From NCBI GenBank assembly GCA_018648585.1, contig JABGQW010000016.1:22483-86482 (forward strand): a DNA stretch of 64,000 nucleotides. The letters are read 5' to 3'. This document shows, in pieces, positions 18,282 through 25,970 of the stretch (its first letter is position 1; every line of letters begins with the position of its first letter). Under the pieces are notes generated by a model. That model searched no databases. It was given only the letters and a program-made list of their open reading frames with translations, and was not told the DNA's origin. This stretch comes from a bacterium. Its GTDB lineage: Bacteria; Patescibacteriota; Gracilibacteria; UBA4473. A program made the translations under genes and the position numbers.

Positions 18282-20051
18282 ATGGAAGAAGAAAAAATAC
18301 AGATAGGCATATATCAGATAGCTTTAGATAGCGATATATTTCAGGATGAGAATAAACTCGATACTTTAGCTCAAACAATCGAGTCCAAAGGCTATACAAA
18401 ACAAGAAATATCAGAAGAAATTGATGGATTTTCTCTGAAGCTATTTTACGGAGTGAAGCCACAAAATCCAAAATGGAAGAAGTTTTTGTCGCAAGTAGTT
18501 ACAGACAATCAACCCATATCAGAAGCAAATAAATCATGGACAGAAAGTTTTGTTTTGCTAGCCCAAAATGAAAAAAATATTTACGCCGTGACTGGTGGCT
18601 TGGGCTTTTTTATTATTCAGGACTATATAAATCAAGATTTCGGAATAGACGTTATTTCACGCCTCATAAAAAAGGAGGATAAAATTATTAAAGCAACTAA
18701 AGAAAAAAGTGTCGTTGGTGGCGTGTTAGGTTCAAGTAAGAACTTTAGAAAAAATTACAATCTTTTCGAGAGCGATAGCTTCGGAAAAATCTATCAAGAA
18801 CTAAAAGCAAATCTTGATAAAGGAATACTGCAATCCAAATTTGGCTTCGGTCAAGATGATCTGAAGAAAGACTCATTCTGCATAGCAAAAACCTCTTTCA
18901 GGATAAATAAATCAATTACATTCGAACAACTATTTGAAATAATAAAAGGCTGTGAATATTTGATCGATAATGTTGATGCGATTGCAATAAATAACGTTGA
19001 AAAGATAGTTAAGAAAAAGAACCAAACACTAATCAGTAATCTTGAAAATGAATTATTTAGTCAGCTTTGGAAACGCCATCAAAATCCAGAAGATTACAAT
19101 ATAGATTTTGATCTGTGTCACAAAGAATTTGAAAAATACCTTACTGCAAGCAAATACATTGTCAAAAAAAATCTATCTAATAAAAATTTCTTCGATGATT
19201 TTGTGTTTGAAGAATTAGACAATGTAGATTTGCTCTTCTCGAAAATCAAGGAGCTAGAAGATAGTCCTGATAATGAACAGGGGCTTCGTGAGCTAATCTC
19301 ATCTTTGAAAATATATTCTTACGATGAAAATGACGAGGAATTAACACATGGGTGGTTACATCATCACATACACGGCGATGTTGAAATCGATGAAAAAAGA
19401 TACTTCTTTATTGATAAATCATGGTATCTCATTAAAGAAGAGTTCATTAATGAGCTAAATGAAGGCTGTAAGCATTTTATTTCAGAACATACGAACGAAG
19501 GACTCACAAATAAATGGGACTATCCAACCCAAAAAGAAAACGACTACAATCAGACCTATTTTGACCAGGAAAACACATTAGTTATTGACAAGATTACTCC
19601 CGAAAATATTGAACCTTGTGACATTTTAAAATGGGATGATGAAACTGTGTTCTTTTACCACGTAAAGGCAGGTTTTGGAAATACAATGCGCGACCTTTGC
19701 TCACAAATAATCATTGCGGCCAACAGAATAAACGGAAGTAAATTGGGCGATAAAAAATATCTGAAGAAAATCTATAAACAGATGAAAGATAAATCTAGTA
19801 GCAGTGATGAATACTACAAAAAAGTTGCAAAACAAACAGACAGCTTAACGGAAGACCAATTTTTGTCACTTTTCGATAAACATTTGATATTTGTACTAGC
19901 AGTTTTAGACACTGCGACAAATGAACGTAGCCTAAGTGAAATAGAAAAATTCAAATCAAATATTGCAAAGTTTTCTCTGCAAGAACTTTACAAAGAAATG
20001 AGGAGTATCGATGTTGCATTAGAAATCATACAGATTAAAAAGGTAAATTAA
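18282..20051 (+). CDS. TIGR04141/DUF6119 sporadically distributed protein
   Basis: 589 residues resembling the TIGR04141 (DUF6119) family, which is patchily distributed and often found near restriction genes. Recognised features are KWKKFLSQ near residue 65, the segment YAVTGGLGFFIIQDYINQDF, and a C-terminal block with D-x-LKW ... FFYHVKAGFGNTMRDL. The last resembles a PD-(D/E)XK-like core (acidic residue then HVK), which is inference. Biochemical role is unknown. It starts 4 bp after the R-M-S gene and shares its cassette, so a role in restriction or its control is likely. Family call by eye. Confidence 0.7.
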   Translation: MEEEKIQIGIYQIALDSDIFQDENKLDTLAQTIESKGYTKQEISEEIDGFSLKLFYGVKPQNPKWKKFLSQVVTDNQPISEANKSWTESFVLLAQNEKNIYAVTGGLGFFIIQDYINQDFGIDVISRLIKKEDKIIKATKEKSVVGGVLGSSKNFRKNYNLFESDSFGKIYQELKANLDKGILQSKFGFGQDDLKKDSFCIAKTSFRINKSITFEQLFEIIKGCEYLIDNVDAIAINNVEKIVKKKNQTLISNLENELFSQLWKRHQNPEDYNIDFDLCHKEFEKYLTASKYIVKKNLSNKNFFDDFVFEELDNVDLLFSKIKELEDSPDNEQGLRELISSLKIYSYDENDEELTHGWLHHHIHGDVEIDEKRYFFIDKSWYLIKEEFINELNEGCKHFISEHTNEGLTNKWDYPTQKENDYNQTYFDQENTLVIDKITPENIEPCDILKWDDETVFFYHVKAGFGNTMRDLCSQIIIAANRINGSKLGDKKYLKKIYKQMKDKSSSSDEYYKKVAKQTDSLTEDQFLSLFDKHLIFVLAVLDTATNERSLSEIEKFKSNIAKFSLQELYKEMRSIDVALEIIQIKKVN

Positions 20052-20054
20052 GAA

Positions 20055-20105
20055 GTTTGAGGGAGGGGCAATTCACCCCCAACCCCTCTTGCCCCTCCCT
20101 CAAAC
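20055..20105 (+). repeat. Conserved-loop hairpin element, copy 2
   Basis: A perfect 17-bp stem (GTTTGAGGGAGGGGCAA and its complement) encloses the loop TTCACCCCCAACCCCTC, one base different from copy 1. It begins 3 bp after the TIGR04141 stop codon. Confidence 0.9.
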
Positions 20106-20116
20106 CAGAAATAGGT

Positions 20117-20171
20117 GTTTTGGGTGGCGGGCATTCACCCCTTTAATTCCCCTCTGCCCACCACCCAAAAC
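20117..20171 (+). repeat. Conserved-loop hairpin element, copy 3
   Basis: A 17-bp stem (GTTTTGGGTGGCGGGCA with TGCCCACCACCCAAAAC, one mismatch) encloses a 21-nt loop TTCACCCC...CCCCTC. Loop ends and outer GTTT/AAAC pairs match copies 1 and 2; the stem core differs on both arms in step. Confidence 0.88.
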
Positions 20172-20233
20172 GGAAAAAGAAATTTGAAAATTTTTAAAAC
20201 AAACGACTATCGTCGAAAAGAAAAAGAATACAT

Positions 20234-20362
20234 CAGCTAACACTGCGTATGCGGTTACGGCTTGCTCCGTACCTCCGCAAGCCTCCACCCATATTTGCCA
20301 GTGGTAAGCACTTCGTGCAATTATACCACTGGCAAACATCGCATACGCAGGAACGTTAGGCG
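20234..20362 (+). other. attC recombination site of cassette 2
   Basis: R'' CAGCTAAC; L''/L' CTGCGTATGCG (20243) and CGCATACGCAG (20340), a perfect 11-bp inverted repeat; inner stem TTTGCCAGTGGTA/TACCACTGGCAAA; a GCACTTCGTGC tip; and R' GTTAGGCG cut at 20355/20356. It has the same plan and conserved blocks as the attC at 14180. Confidence 0.88.
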
Positions 20363-20457
20363 ACAAATTTTTCAATTATTTTTCGCGAATGATCGTATTT
20401 CTGATCGTGTCGCAAAACTCAAAATACACGCATTTTTTCAAATTGTGTTTTGATTTT

Positions 20458-20501
20458 GAGCCCGGACTTGGCGGAGTCCGTAGCGAGTAAAGTCCGGGCT
20501 C
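20458..20501. repeat. REP-like inverted repeat
   Basis: GAGCCCGGACTT and AAGTCCGGGCTC form a perfect 12-bp stem around a 20-nt centre that itself contains GGACT/AGTCC. There is no T tract. Role unknown. Confidence 0.7.
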
Positions 20502-20567
20502 TGTGTGCCCAGTTTTCGATTTCGGACAAGCCGGAATGACGACACATTTTTTTCAAAAATTCAAAAA

Positions 20568-21446
20568 TCAAATCTCAACTCCCAGCCACAATCGCGCGGC
20601 GACTCCGATTCCGAAACTCAGAGTGGCGACGCCGAGACTGATGATCGCCATTTCCCAGAACCGTTTTTTGAACGATTCGTGTTTTGCCACGGCGATGTAA
20701 AAATTGAATCCCGCGATGATCAAAATCACGATTGTCAGCGTCGCGCCGAGCGCGTGCAAATAATTTTCAAAAACAAAAAACGGCGTCACGAGCAAAATCG
20801 TCGTGATCACGTACGCGATCCCGGTGTACACCGACGAAGTCAGCGCGTTTTTTCCGCCCTCCGCGCGTGTCGACAAATACTCACTTGCCGCCATCGAAAA
20901 ACTCGCGGCGACGCCCGTGATCAAACCGAGCACGGCAATCGTGCGGGAATTTTGCAGCGCGAATGAAAACCCCGCCAGCGCGCCGGTCAATTCCACGAGC
21001 GCGTCGTTGAGCCCGAGAACGATCGATCCGACGTACTCGAGTTTTTTTTCGTTCAAAAGTTCGATCAATTCCTGCTCGTGCCGCTCCTCGTCTTCGATAA
21101 TTTTTTGCGCTTCGGGAAAAATCGCGACAACTTTTTCGTAATTTTTCTGCGCCTCGGCCTCGCCGCGTTCCATAAATCGCACGCCAAAAGTGAGCCCAAA
21201 AACTTTCGCGATGCGGCTCCAGCGACGCACGCGTCGTCGACTTGGTTCGCATTTTTCTCCGCCTGAAAGTTTTTGCCAAATGGCGGCGTGTCCGAGTTCT
21301 TCGTTCGCAATTTTTGTGAGAACGGCGCGGTTGTGTTCCGATTTGGTTTGCGCCGCCAACCGAAAATAAACGTCGGCTTCGGTGCGCTCGTTTCGCTGAA
21401 AATCGAGCAACAACGTTTTCAAATCCGGCGAAAGTATTTTCATCAT
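20568..21446 (-). CDS. Ferritin-like domain fused to VIT1/CCC1-type transporter
   Basis: Likely moves iron or manganese across the membrane. Residues ~5-135 form a rubrerythrin/ferritin-like helical bundle with metal-ligand motifs (EERTEADVYF-like start, NEELGHA, DEERHEQEL). Residues ~140-290 match the VIT1/CCC1 family, with GLNDALVELTGALAGF, a MAASEYLS motif and about five membrane segments. This fusion is known in many bacteria. The track start is a TTG; the ATG at 21446 (MMKILSPD) is preferred. It stands alone, next to the integron island. Confidence 0.88.
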   Translation of the reverse strand: MMKILSPDLKTLLLDFQRNERTEADVYFRLAAQTKSEHNRAVLTKIANEELGHAAIWQKLSGGEKCEPSRRRVRRWSRIAKVFGLTFGVRFMERGEAEAQKNYEKVVAIFPEAQKIIEDEERHEQELIELLNEKKLEYVGSIVLGLNDALVELTGALAGFSFALQNSRTIAVLGLITGVAASFSMAASEYLSTRAEGGKNALTSSVYTGIAYVITTILLVTPFFVFENYLHALGATLTIVILIIAGFNFYIAVAKHESFKKRFWEMAIISLGVATLSFGIGVAARLWLGVEI

Positions 21447-21519
21447 TTCAAATGTGCGGGAAATTTTTTCAAAAATCAAACAATTTTAAAATTCACGTGA
21501 ACTCGTTTTCAGCGCAAAT

Positions 21520-23088
21520 TTATTGAATTTCCGGGAAAAGCTGTCCCATCGAAATTTTATTTTTTCCGATCTGTAGTTTTACCAAACCGCCCAATTCTTT
21601 TTTGAGAATTGATTCTTTTTTTTCGTGGGGCATCGCGACGTGCGGGTATTGTTTCAACTCGTTCGAAACCGTTCTCCGGCGCGTCAAAACGGCAAAAAGT
21701 TCGTCGCCGGCGCGCGGTTTTCTCAGCGCAAATCGGGAGAAATTTTTCGTTTTATTTTTCACAAAAAGCGGTTTTAGTTTCGGATGTTGCATCCAAAAAA
21801 GTGCTTGGCGCGTGTCTCGCTGTGCCGCGGTGGCGGTGCCGCGCCCCCAATAAAATTTTTGCGGGCAGCGTTTTTGTGCGATTTTTTCCAGAGAAAGCCG
21901 CCCCGATCGGTACCCCAAAAAAGTAACTTTTCCGAGCGAATTTACGTACGAAACAACGGCGCCTGGTTTGAATTTATTGAGCGAATAAAAAAATTCTAAA
22001 CTTTCGGTTTCCGTTGAAAACGTGTCGGACAAAACGGCCACGCCACGGGAAATCCCAGAAAAAGTGAGCGGCTGTTTTCCGTTGCCACCGTCTGGGAAAA
22101 CGGAAACAGTTGTTGTTGTTGGGTTCGCGCTGAGCGCGCCGCTTTTTGTATTTTCGCCGTAAAGATTTTTTACGGTTACTGTAAAATCGTACGATTGACT
22201 ACGATCAAGGTTTGGAATGTTTTTTTCAGCTGATCCCTGCTTTGTTGTGGCGGGAAGAATAAAATCGAGCTGTCCGGTGGTGCCATCGGAAGAAACCCAA
22301 TCAATAAAAAGATCGGTGTTTGTGAAATTTTTTTCAAAATCAAAGGAAAGGTCGATGGACGAATTATTCCAAACGAGATTGAGATTTGAAAGCTCTGGCG
22401 GGGGGCGGGAAATCAGAACTTCCGACAGAGAATCCACTCCGTAAGTATTAGTTGCGGTGACGGTAAAATTGTACCGTTTGTTTTGATCGAGATTCGGAAC
22501 ATTTACCGAAAAAGGAATGAGGGCCGACAATATTGGAGTAAAAAAAGGAGAAAAGGCTGGCGTTGCTTGCCCGGACACGGTTCCATCCGAAGAAACCCAG
22601 CTAATTAAGAATTCCGTTTGAGTGAAAACATTTTCAAATACAAAATCAATTTTTGCAGACGAATTATTCCACGAGACAGAAAGATTTGAAATATCGGGTT
22701 CTTTTGCCGGTGGAATGTAAATGGTGTCGATTTCTCCGGTGACACTTCCGTCGGAATTGGTTGCGACAATTTGAATGTCATAAGGTTGTCCCGGGGGCAT
22801 GTCGAGCGGAGTTAATGAGATGGCAACTTCTTTGTCTCCGGTGCCCGAAAGGGGAGATTGGATGGCGGAGAGTTGGCTTGGGAGCGGCGTGCTTCCGCTC
22901 GGTCCCCAGTGAAAAACCACGGTCGTGGGGAGTCCGCCAGGATTTACAGTTGTCACCAGATGAAAAACATTGAAAAACCCATTAATTGTAATATTTGACT
23001 GAATTATTGGTGCTGCGGCGAAACAAGAATTCGCAACGAAAATCAAGCCAGAAACGATGCATAAAAAAAAGAAACGAAGGGTTTTCAT
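21520..23088 (-). CDS. Secreted protein with Fn3-like repeats
   Basis: Exported protein of unknown role, probably at the surface. The true start is the Met at 23088, giving a clean signal peptide (MKTLRFFFLCIVSGLIF ... CFA, cut before AAP). Three Ig/Fn3-like beta domains follow (~residues 25-330); two share FxxSxxWVSSDGT and NLDxxxxYxFTVT patterns. The basic C-terminal ~150 residues (WGRGTATAAQRD, RKPRAGDELFAVL) were not recognised and may be an anchoring or binding domain. The gene stands alone, with a TTGACA-type promoter. Confidence 0.72.
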   Translation of the reverse strand: MKTLRFFFLCIVSGLIFVANSCFAAAPIIQSNITINGFFNVFHLVTTVNPGGLPTTVVFHWGPSGSTPLPSQLSAIQSPLSGTGDKEVAISLTPLDMPPGQPYDIQIVATNSDGSVTGEIDTIYIPPAKEPDISNLSVSWNNSSAKIDFVFENVFTQTEFLISWVSSDGTVSGQATPAFSPFFTPILSALIPFSVNVPNLDQNKRYNFTVTATNTYGVDSLSEVLISRPPPELSNLNLVWNNSSIDLSFDFEKNFTNTDLFIDWVSSDGTTGQLDFILPATTKQGSAEKNIPNLDRSQSYDFTVTVKNLYGENTKSGALSANPTTTTVSVFPDGGNGKQPLTFSGISRGVAVLSDTFSTETESLEFFYSLNKFKPGAVVSYVNSLGKVTFLGYRSGRLSLEKIAQKRCPQKFYWGRGTATAAQRDTRQALFWMQHPKLKPLFVKNKTKNFSRFALRKPRAGDELFAVLTRRRTVSNELKQYPHVAMPHEKKESILKKELGGLVKLQIGKNKISMGQLFPEIQ

Positions 23089-23129
23089 TTTTATTTGGGG
23101 GAAATTTTTTTTGGCGAAATGCACGATAC

Positions 23130-23157
23130 ACATAAATTTTTTAAAAAACTCTGTCAA
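23130..23157 (-). promoter_or_regulatory. Promoter of the secreted Fn3-like gene
   Basis: Minus strand TTGACA (23152-23157), a 16-bp spacer and TTATGT. The -35 is perfect and the -10 weak. The start codon lies about 40 bp downstream. Confidence 0.45.
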
Positions 23158-23190
23158 GAAGAATCGGGTCTTTTTTTGTGGAATGTCAAA

Positions 23191-23218
23191 TTGTCTTTTT
23201 TTTCAAAATCGGTACAGT
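23191..23218 (+). promoter_or_regulatory. Promoter of DHFR-like gene, predicts leaderless mRNA
   Basis: TTGTCT, 16 bp, TACAGT, then 7 nt to the ATG. Transcription is expected to begin at or next to the start codon. Confidence 0.6.
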
Positions 23219-23225
23219 TTGAGCG

Positions 23226-23732
23226 ATGAAGGTCACGATGTTGATGGCGCAGACGCTGGATGGTCGGATCGCGAAAAGTTCGAACCATTTTCCCGACTGG
23301 ACAGAAAAAGCCGACAAAAAATTTTTCAAATCGCGAACAAAAGAATCGGGCGTGATGATTTTTGGGCGGACGACCTTTGACACGTTGCCGGGCGTTTTGC
23401 CGGGGAGATTTTCAATCGTGATTTCGCGCAGCGCGGGGGCGTGGGACGAGCGAGCAGAAAATTTAATTTTCACGTCGCTGGCGCCGGCGGAGATTTTGAA
23501 AAAATTAAAATCGCTCGGATTTTCAAACCCGATTTTGTGCGGTGGAACCACGATTAACACGCTTTTTGCGCGGGAAAATTTGATCGATGAAATTATCGTC
23601 ACGGTTTCCCCAAAAATTTTCGGCGACGGGCTCGGGCTTTTTTCTCCGGAAATTTCGCTCGATTTGGCGCTGGAAAAATTTGAAAAACTCGGCGAAAACT
23701 CGCTCGCACTTTTTTACACCGTGAAAAAATGA
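23226..23732 (+). CDS. Dihydrofolate reductase family protein
   Basis: DHFR/RibD-C fold reductase, likely regenerating tetrahydrofolate from the dihydrofolate that ThyA makes. Seen: MLMAQTLDGRIA at the N-terminus, FPDWTEKADKKFF in the substrate loop, the NADPH-type MIFGRTTFDTLPGVLPGR, and GGTTINTLF. The length (168) fits. RibD-type pyrimidine reductase is the main alternative, but the neighbours (dUTPase-family and dCMP deaminase genes) favour a role in dTMP synthesis. First gene of a three-gene overlapping operon. Confidence 0.82.
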   Translation: MKVTMLMAQTLDGRIAKSSNHFPDWTEKADKKFFKSRTKESGVMIFGRTTFDTLPGVLPGRFSIVISRSAGAWDERAENLIFTSLAPAEILKKLKSLGFSNPILCGGTTINTLFARENLIDEIIVTVSPKIFGDGLGLFSPEISLDLALEKFEKLGENSLALFYTVKK

Positions 23733-24379
23733 TTCTCACGCGACACGAAATTTCGGCGCTGATTTCTGCGAAAAAACTTGAATTTTCGCCGCCGCTGGAC
23801 AAGTGGCAGGATCAGCCGCACGCGGTGGATTTGCGGCTCGGGACGGCATTTTATCTTCCAAAAATCTGGAAACTTTCCGATCGCGGTCGAGAGGTTTTGA
23901 ACGTCGACGTGACGCGCGACGCGGGTGATAATTTTGAAAAAATTGAACTTGTGCCAGGACAGTTTTTCGAACTCGCGCCGGGGGAATCGATCATCGCTTC
24001 GACGCTCGAAAAAATTTCGCTCCGCGCGGACGATTTGATGGGCGTTTTGTACCCGCGCAGCTCGATCAATCGCCGAGGACTTTCGGTGGATTTGACCGGA
24101 ATTGTCGACGCTCATTATTCGGGGTTTTTGATGATTCCGATTCACAACCGAACTTCAAGCCAAATTATTCGCATTTTTCCGGGCGAGCGAATCTGTCAGA
24201 TCGTGTTTCAAAAACTTGCGAGCGACTTGCAAAAAATCGACGCACTCCGACACGGAGCGAGTCCTGCAAAATATGAGGGTGCGGCCGCGGACGAACTTTG
24301 TTCCAAAAAAGATGCCGAAACGGAAATTGGATTTCTCAAATCTGGCGACCTGGACGGACTTAAAAAACATTTGTACTGA
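23729..24379 (+). CDS. dUTPase/dCTP deaminase superfamily protein
   Basis: Trimeric nucleotide-hydrolase fold that should help supply dUMP. PRSSINRRGL (motif 2) and GIVDAHYSG (motif 3) are clear, and PGERICQIVF closes the core. In dCTP deaminases a catalytic Glu follows motif 3 (VLEF in E. coli Dcd); here that place reads MIPI. The Asp in GIVDAHY fits the catalytic Asp of dUTPases. It is therefore more likely a dUTP diphosphatase than a deaminase, though annotation tools may call it dcd. At 216 residues it has a C-terminal extension. ATGA overlap with the DHFR-like gene; TGATG overlap with the next. Confidence 0.78.
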   Translation: MILTRHEISALISAKKLEFSPPLDKWQDQPHAVDLRLGTAFYLPKIWKLSDRGREVLNVDVTRDAGDNFEKIELVPGQFFELAPGESIIASTLEKISLRADDLMGVLYPRSSINRRGLSVDLTGIVDAHYSGFLMIPIHNRTSSQIIRIFPGERICQIVFQKLASDLQKIDALRHGASPAKYEGAAADELCSKKDAETEIGFLKSGDLDGLKKHLY

Positions 24380-24834
24380 TGAGTGCGAACGACTTGCAAA
24401 AACTTCCGTATCTCCCGCTGGGGAGCGAAATAAAATTTCTCGACGACAAAAATAAATTTTTAATTGCGGCGAAAAAAGTGGCGCTCGAATTTTCCAAAGA
24501 TCCAGAACATCCGACGGGTGCAGTTGTCGTGCGCGACGGAAAAATAATTGGGCGTGGCGCGAACGGTTCCGATTTTCACGAAAAAAACGGGTGTCGGAGA
24601 AAAAAACTCGGAATTCCGACGGGGAAAAATTACGAGCTGTGTCCGGGCTGCGACCCGAAAAATCACGCGGAACAAACGGCGATTGCAGACGTTTCGGCGC
24701 GCGGAAAAAATTCTGCTGGCGCGGATTTATATTTGTGGGGACATTTTTGGTGCTGCGAAAGTTGTTGGGAAAAAATGATCGAGAACGGAATTCGCGATGT
24801 TTTTCTCGTCGAGGGCGCGTGGAAAAAATTTTAA
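24379..24834 (+). CDS. dCMP/cytidine deaminase-like zinc enzyme
   Basis: Probably deaminates dCMP to dUMP, the ThyA substrate. The zinc site is complete: NHAEQTAI (His and catalytic Glu) and CCESCW (Cys-x2-Cys). HPTGAVVVRDGKIIGRGAN matches the family N-terminal block, and a GCRRKKLGIPTG-GKNYELCPGC insert resembles dCMP deaminases (ComEB type). Third gene of the DHFR/dUTPase/deaminase operon, overlapping the previous stop. Stops are convergent with the next minus gene and overlap by 4 bp. Confidence 0.88.
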   Translation: MSANDLQKLPYLPLGSEIKFLDDKNKFLIAAKKVALEFSKDPEHPTGAVVVRDGKIIGRGANGSDFHEKNGCRRKKLGIPTGKNYELCPGCDPKNHAEQTAIADVSARGKNSAGADLYLWGHFWCCESCWEKMIENGIRDVFLVEGAWKKF

Positions 24835-25079
24835 AAAACGGGCGCGGCGGGTTCAATTTCGTTCGGAGTTTTTTGCGGAAATTCTGTTTTGATCGCGGAC
24901 GGATCGTCAATTTTTTTTCCGCTGCAGTTTTCAAGTTGCGAGAGCACCAGCATTCCAAACAGCACGATGAAAAAAGAAATGCCGCCAAGTTTTAAAATTA
25001 TTCGATTCTGTTTTTGTTCCGGCGTTTCGTCGCGAAATTTTTCCGCGTGGCGAGCTTGATTTTTTGCAGAAAACAACAT
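24831..25079 (-). CDS. Small single-pass membrane protein of unknown function
   Basis: 82 residues from the ATG at 25079 (the track start is a TTG). A charged N-terminus (KFRDETPEQKQNR) is followed by one membrane segment (GGISFFIVLFGMLVLS) and a Pro-rich tail that would lie outside. No family recognised. Confidence 0.6.
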   Translation of the reverse strand: MLFSAKNQARHAEKFRDETPEQKQNRIILKLGGISFFIVLFGMLVLSQLENCSGKKIDDPSAIKTEFPQKTPNEIEPAAPVF

Positions 25080-25141
25080 CAATTTTAAATTTCACACACG
25101 GCGCGCAATTTGTCAAAGTTTTTTTTGAAAATACAAACCGG

Positions 25142-25147
25142 TACAAT
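25142..25147 (+). promoter_or_regulatory. -10 box of PrsW gene, predicts leaderless mRNA
   Basis: TACAAT lies exactly 7 nt before the ATG at 25155, as in several other genes here. The -35 at 16 bp is only a T run, so support is moderate. Confidence 0.45.
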
Positions 25148-25154
25148 TCCCGCG

Positions 25155-25952
25155 ATGTGGAATTCAATTTTGGCTGACGAATATTTTTGGCTCTCTTTTT
25201 TCCCGATCGCTTTTTTGGGTGGCGGATTTTGGCTGCTGTTTTTTGACCGTGCCGATCGCGTCCGCGAACCGCTGCGATTTTTGTCTCTCGCGCTGGTGGC
25301 GGGGATTTTGTCCGCGGTGGCGTACGGATTTTTTGCAGAAATTATTGGGCTCGAAAACTTTTTTGGTCGCGTGGCCGTCGAAGAAGTTTTTAAAGTTTTT
25401 TTCGCACTGCTGGCGATGGAGCTCGTGCGGTCGCGGTTCCGATTTATCTCGCAGGGAATTATGTACGGATTTGCAGTTGGGCTGGGATTTGCTGTCGCGG
25501 AAAATATTGTTTTTCTTGCGAAAGTTCACGAGCTGGCGGCGTTTTCGCCGGAATTTTGGCTGACATTTCAGGGGCGATTTTGGAGTTCGTCGTTGTTGCA
25601 CGCGATTACAACTGGTTTTTTTGGTCTTTTGTACGCGGGCGCGTACTTGTCTCCGACGCTGTTTCGCACAAAAAAAGAATCTCCGCTGCGGGCGTTTTTT
25701 TTTCCGCCGAATTTTCGCCAACTCTGGTTTGCGTTTTCCCTGCGCGTGACGCGGAAAAATTTAGTTTTTCAGTTGCGAAAAAATCTGCACGATCATTCCG
25801 CGCGCGCCGTTATTTTGGAAGGATTGTGGTTCGCGATTTTATTGCATGCCGCGTTCAATTTTGCACTTGAAAAAAGTTTTCCCGCGCTCGCGTTTCTCAT
25901 CGCATTTCTTGGGATGCTCGGGCTCTGGCGTATTTCGAAAAAAATTTCGTGA
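25155..25952 (+). CDS. PrsW-family intramembrane metalloprotease
   Basis: Membrane CAAX-type protease family, typically involved in stress signalling by cutting membrane substrates. About seven hydrophobic segments. The metal motifs are in place: AVEEVFK (EExxK), FAVAEN, SSLLHAITTGFFG and LLHAAFNF (His ligands). Start taken at the ATG at 25155 rather than the upstream TTG. Length is slightly above family average because of a basic loop around residues 170-210 (RTKKESPLRAFFFPP). No anti-sigma gene adjoins it; its substrate is unknown. Confidence 0.85.
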   Translation: MWNSILADEYFWLSFFPIAFLGGGFWLLFFDRADRVREPLRFLSLALVAGILSAVAYGFFAEIIGLENFFGRVAVEEVFKVFFALLAMELVRSRFRFISQGIMYGFAVGLGFAVAENIVFLAKVHELAAFSPEFWLTFQGRFWSSSLLHAITTGFFGLLYAGAYLSPTLFRTKKESPLRAFFFPPNFRQLWFAFSLRVTRKNLVFQLRKNLHDHSARAVILEGLWFAILLHAAFNFALEKSFPALAFLIAFLGMLGLWRISKKIS

Positions 25953-25970
25953 CAATATTTTCCGAGAATT

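Larger units (their letters stand above)
14288..20355 (+). mobile_element. Integron gene cassette 2 (fused R-M-S enzyme and TIGR04141 protein)
   Basis: Begins TTAGCTG and ends with the G of G^TTAGGCG. Its attC R'' is CAGCTAAC, the exact complement of its own first bases, which confirms the cassette ends independently of gene content. At 6.1 kb it is far larger than a usual ~1 kb cassette. It carries its own promoter, two defence-type genes and two conserved-loop hairpins. Base composition is AT-rich compared with the host. Confidence 0.8.
20052..20567 (+). other. End of cassette 2 and return to backbone
   Basis: No gene is supported; the 91-codon minus-strand ORF is a palindrome artefact. 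The region contains two conserved-loop hairpins, the attC, then backbone DNA with a 12-bp perfect inverted repeat at 20458-20501 ahead of the VIT1-type gene. Confidence 0.7.

Noticed and set aside
20100-20375. 91-codon minus-strand ORF
   Set aside because: It is built from a conserved-loop hairpin and the attC, with no independent coding sign.
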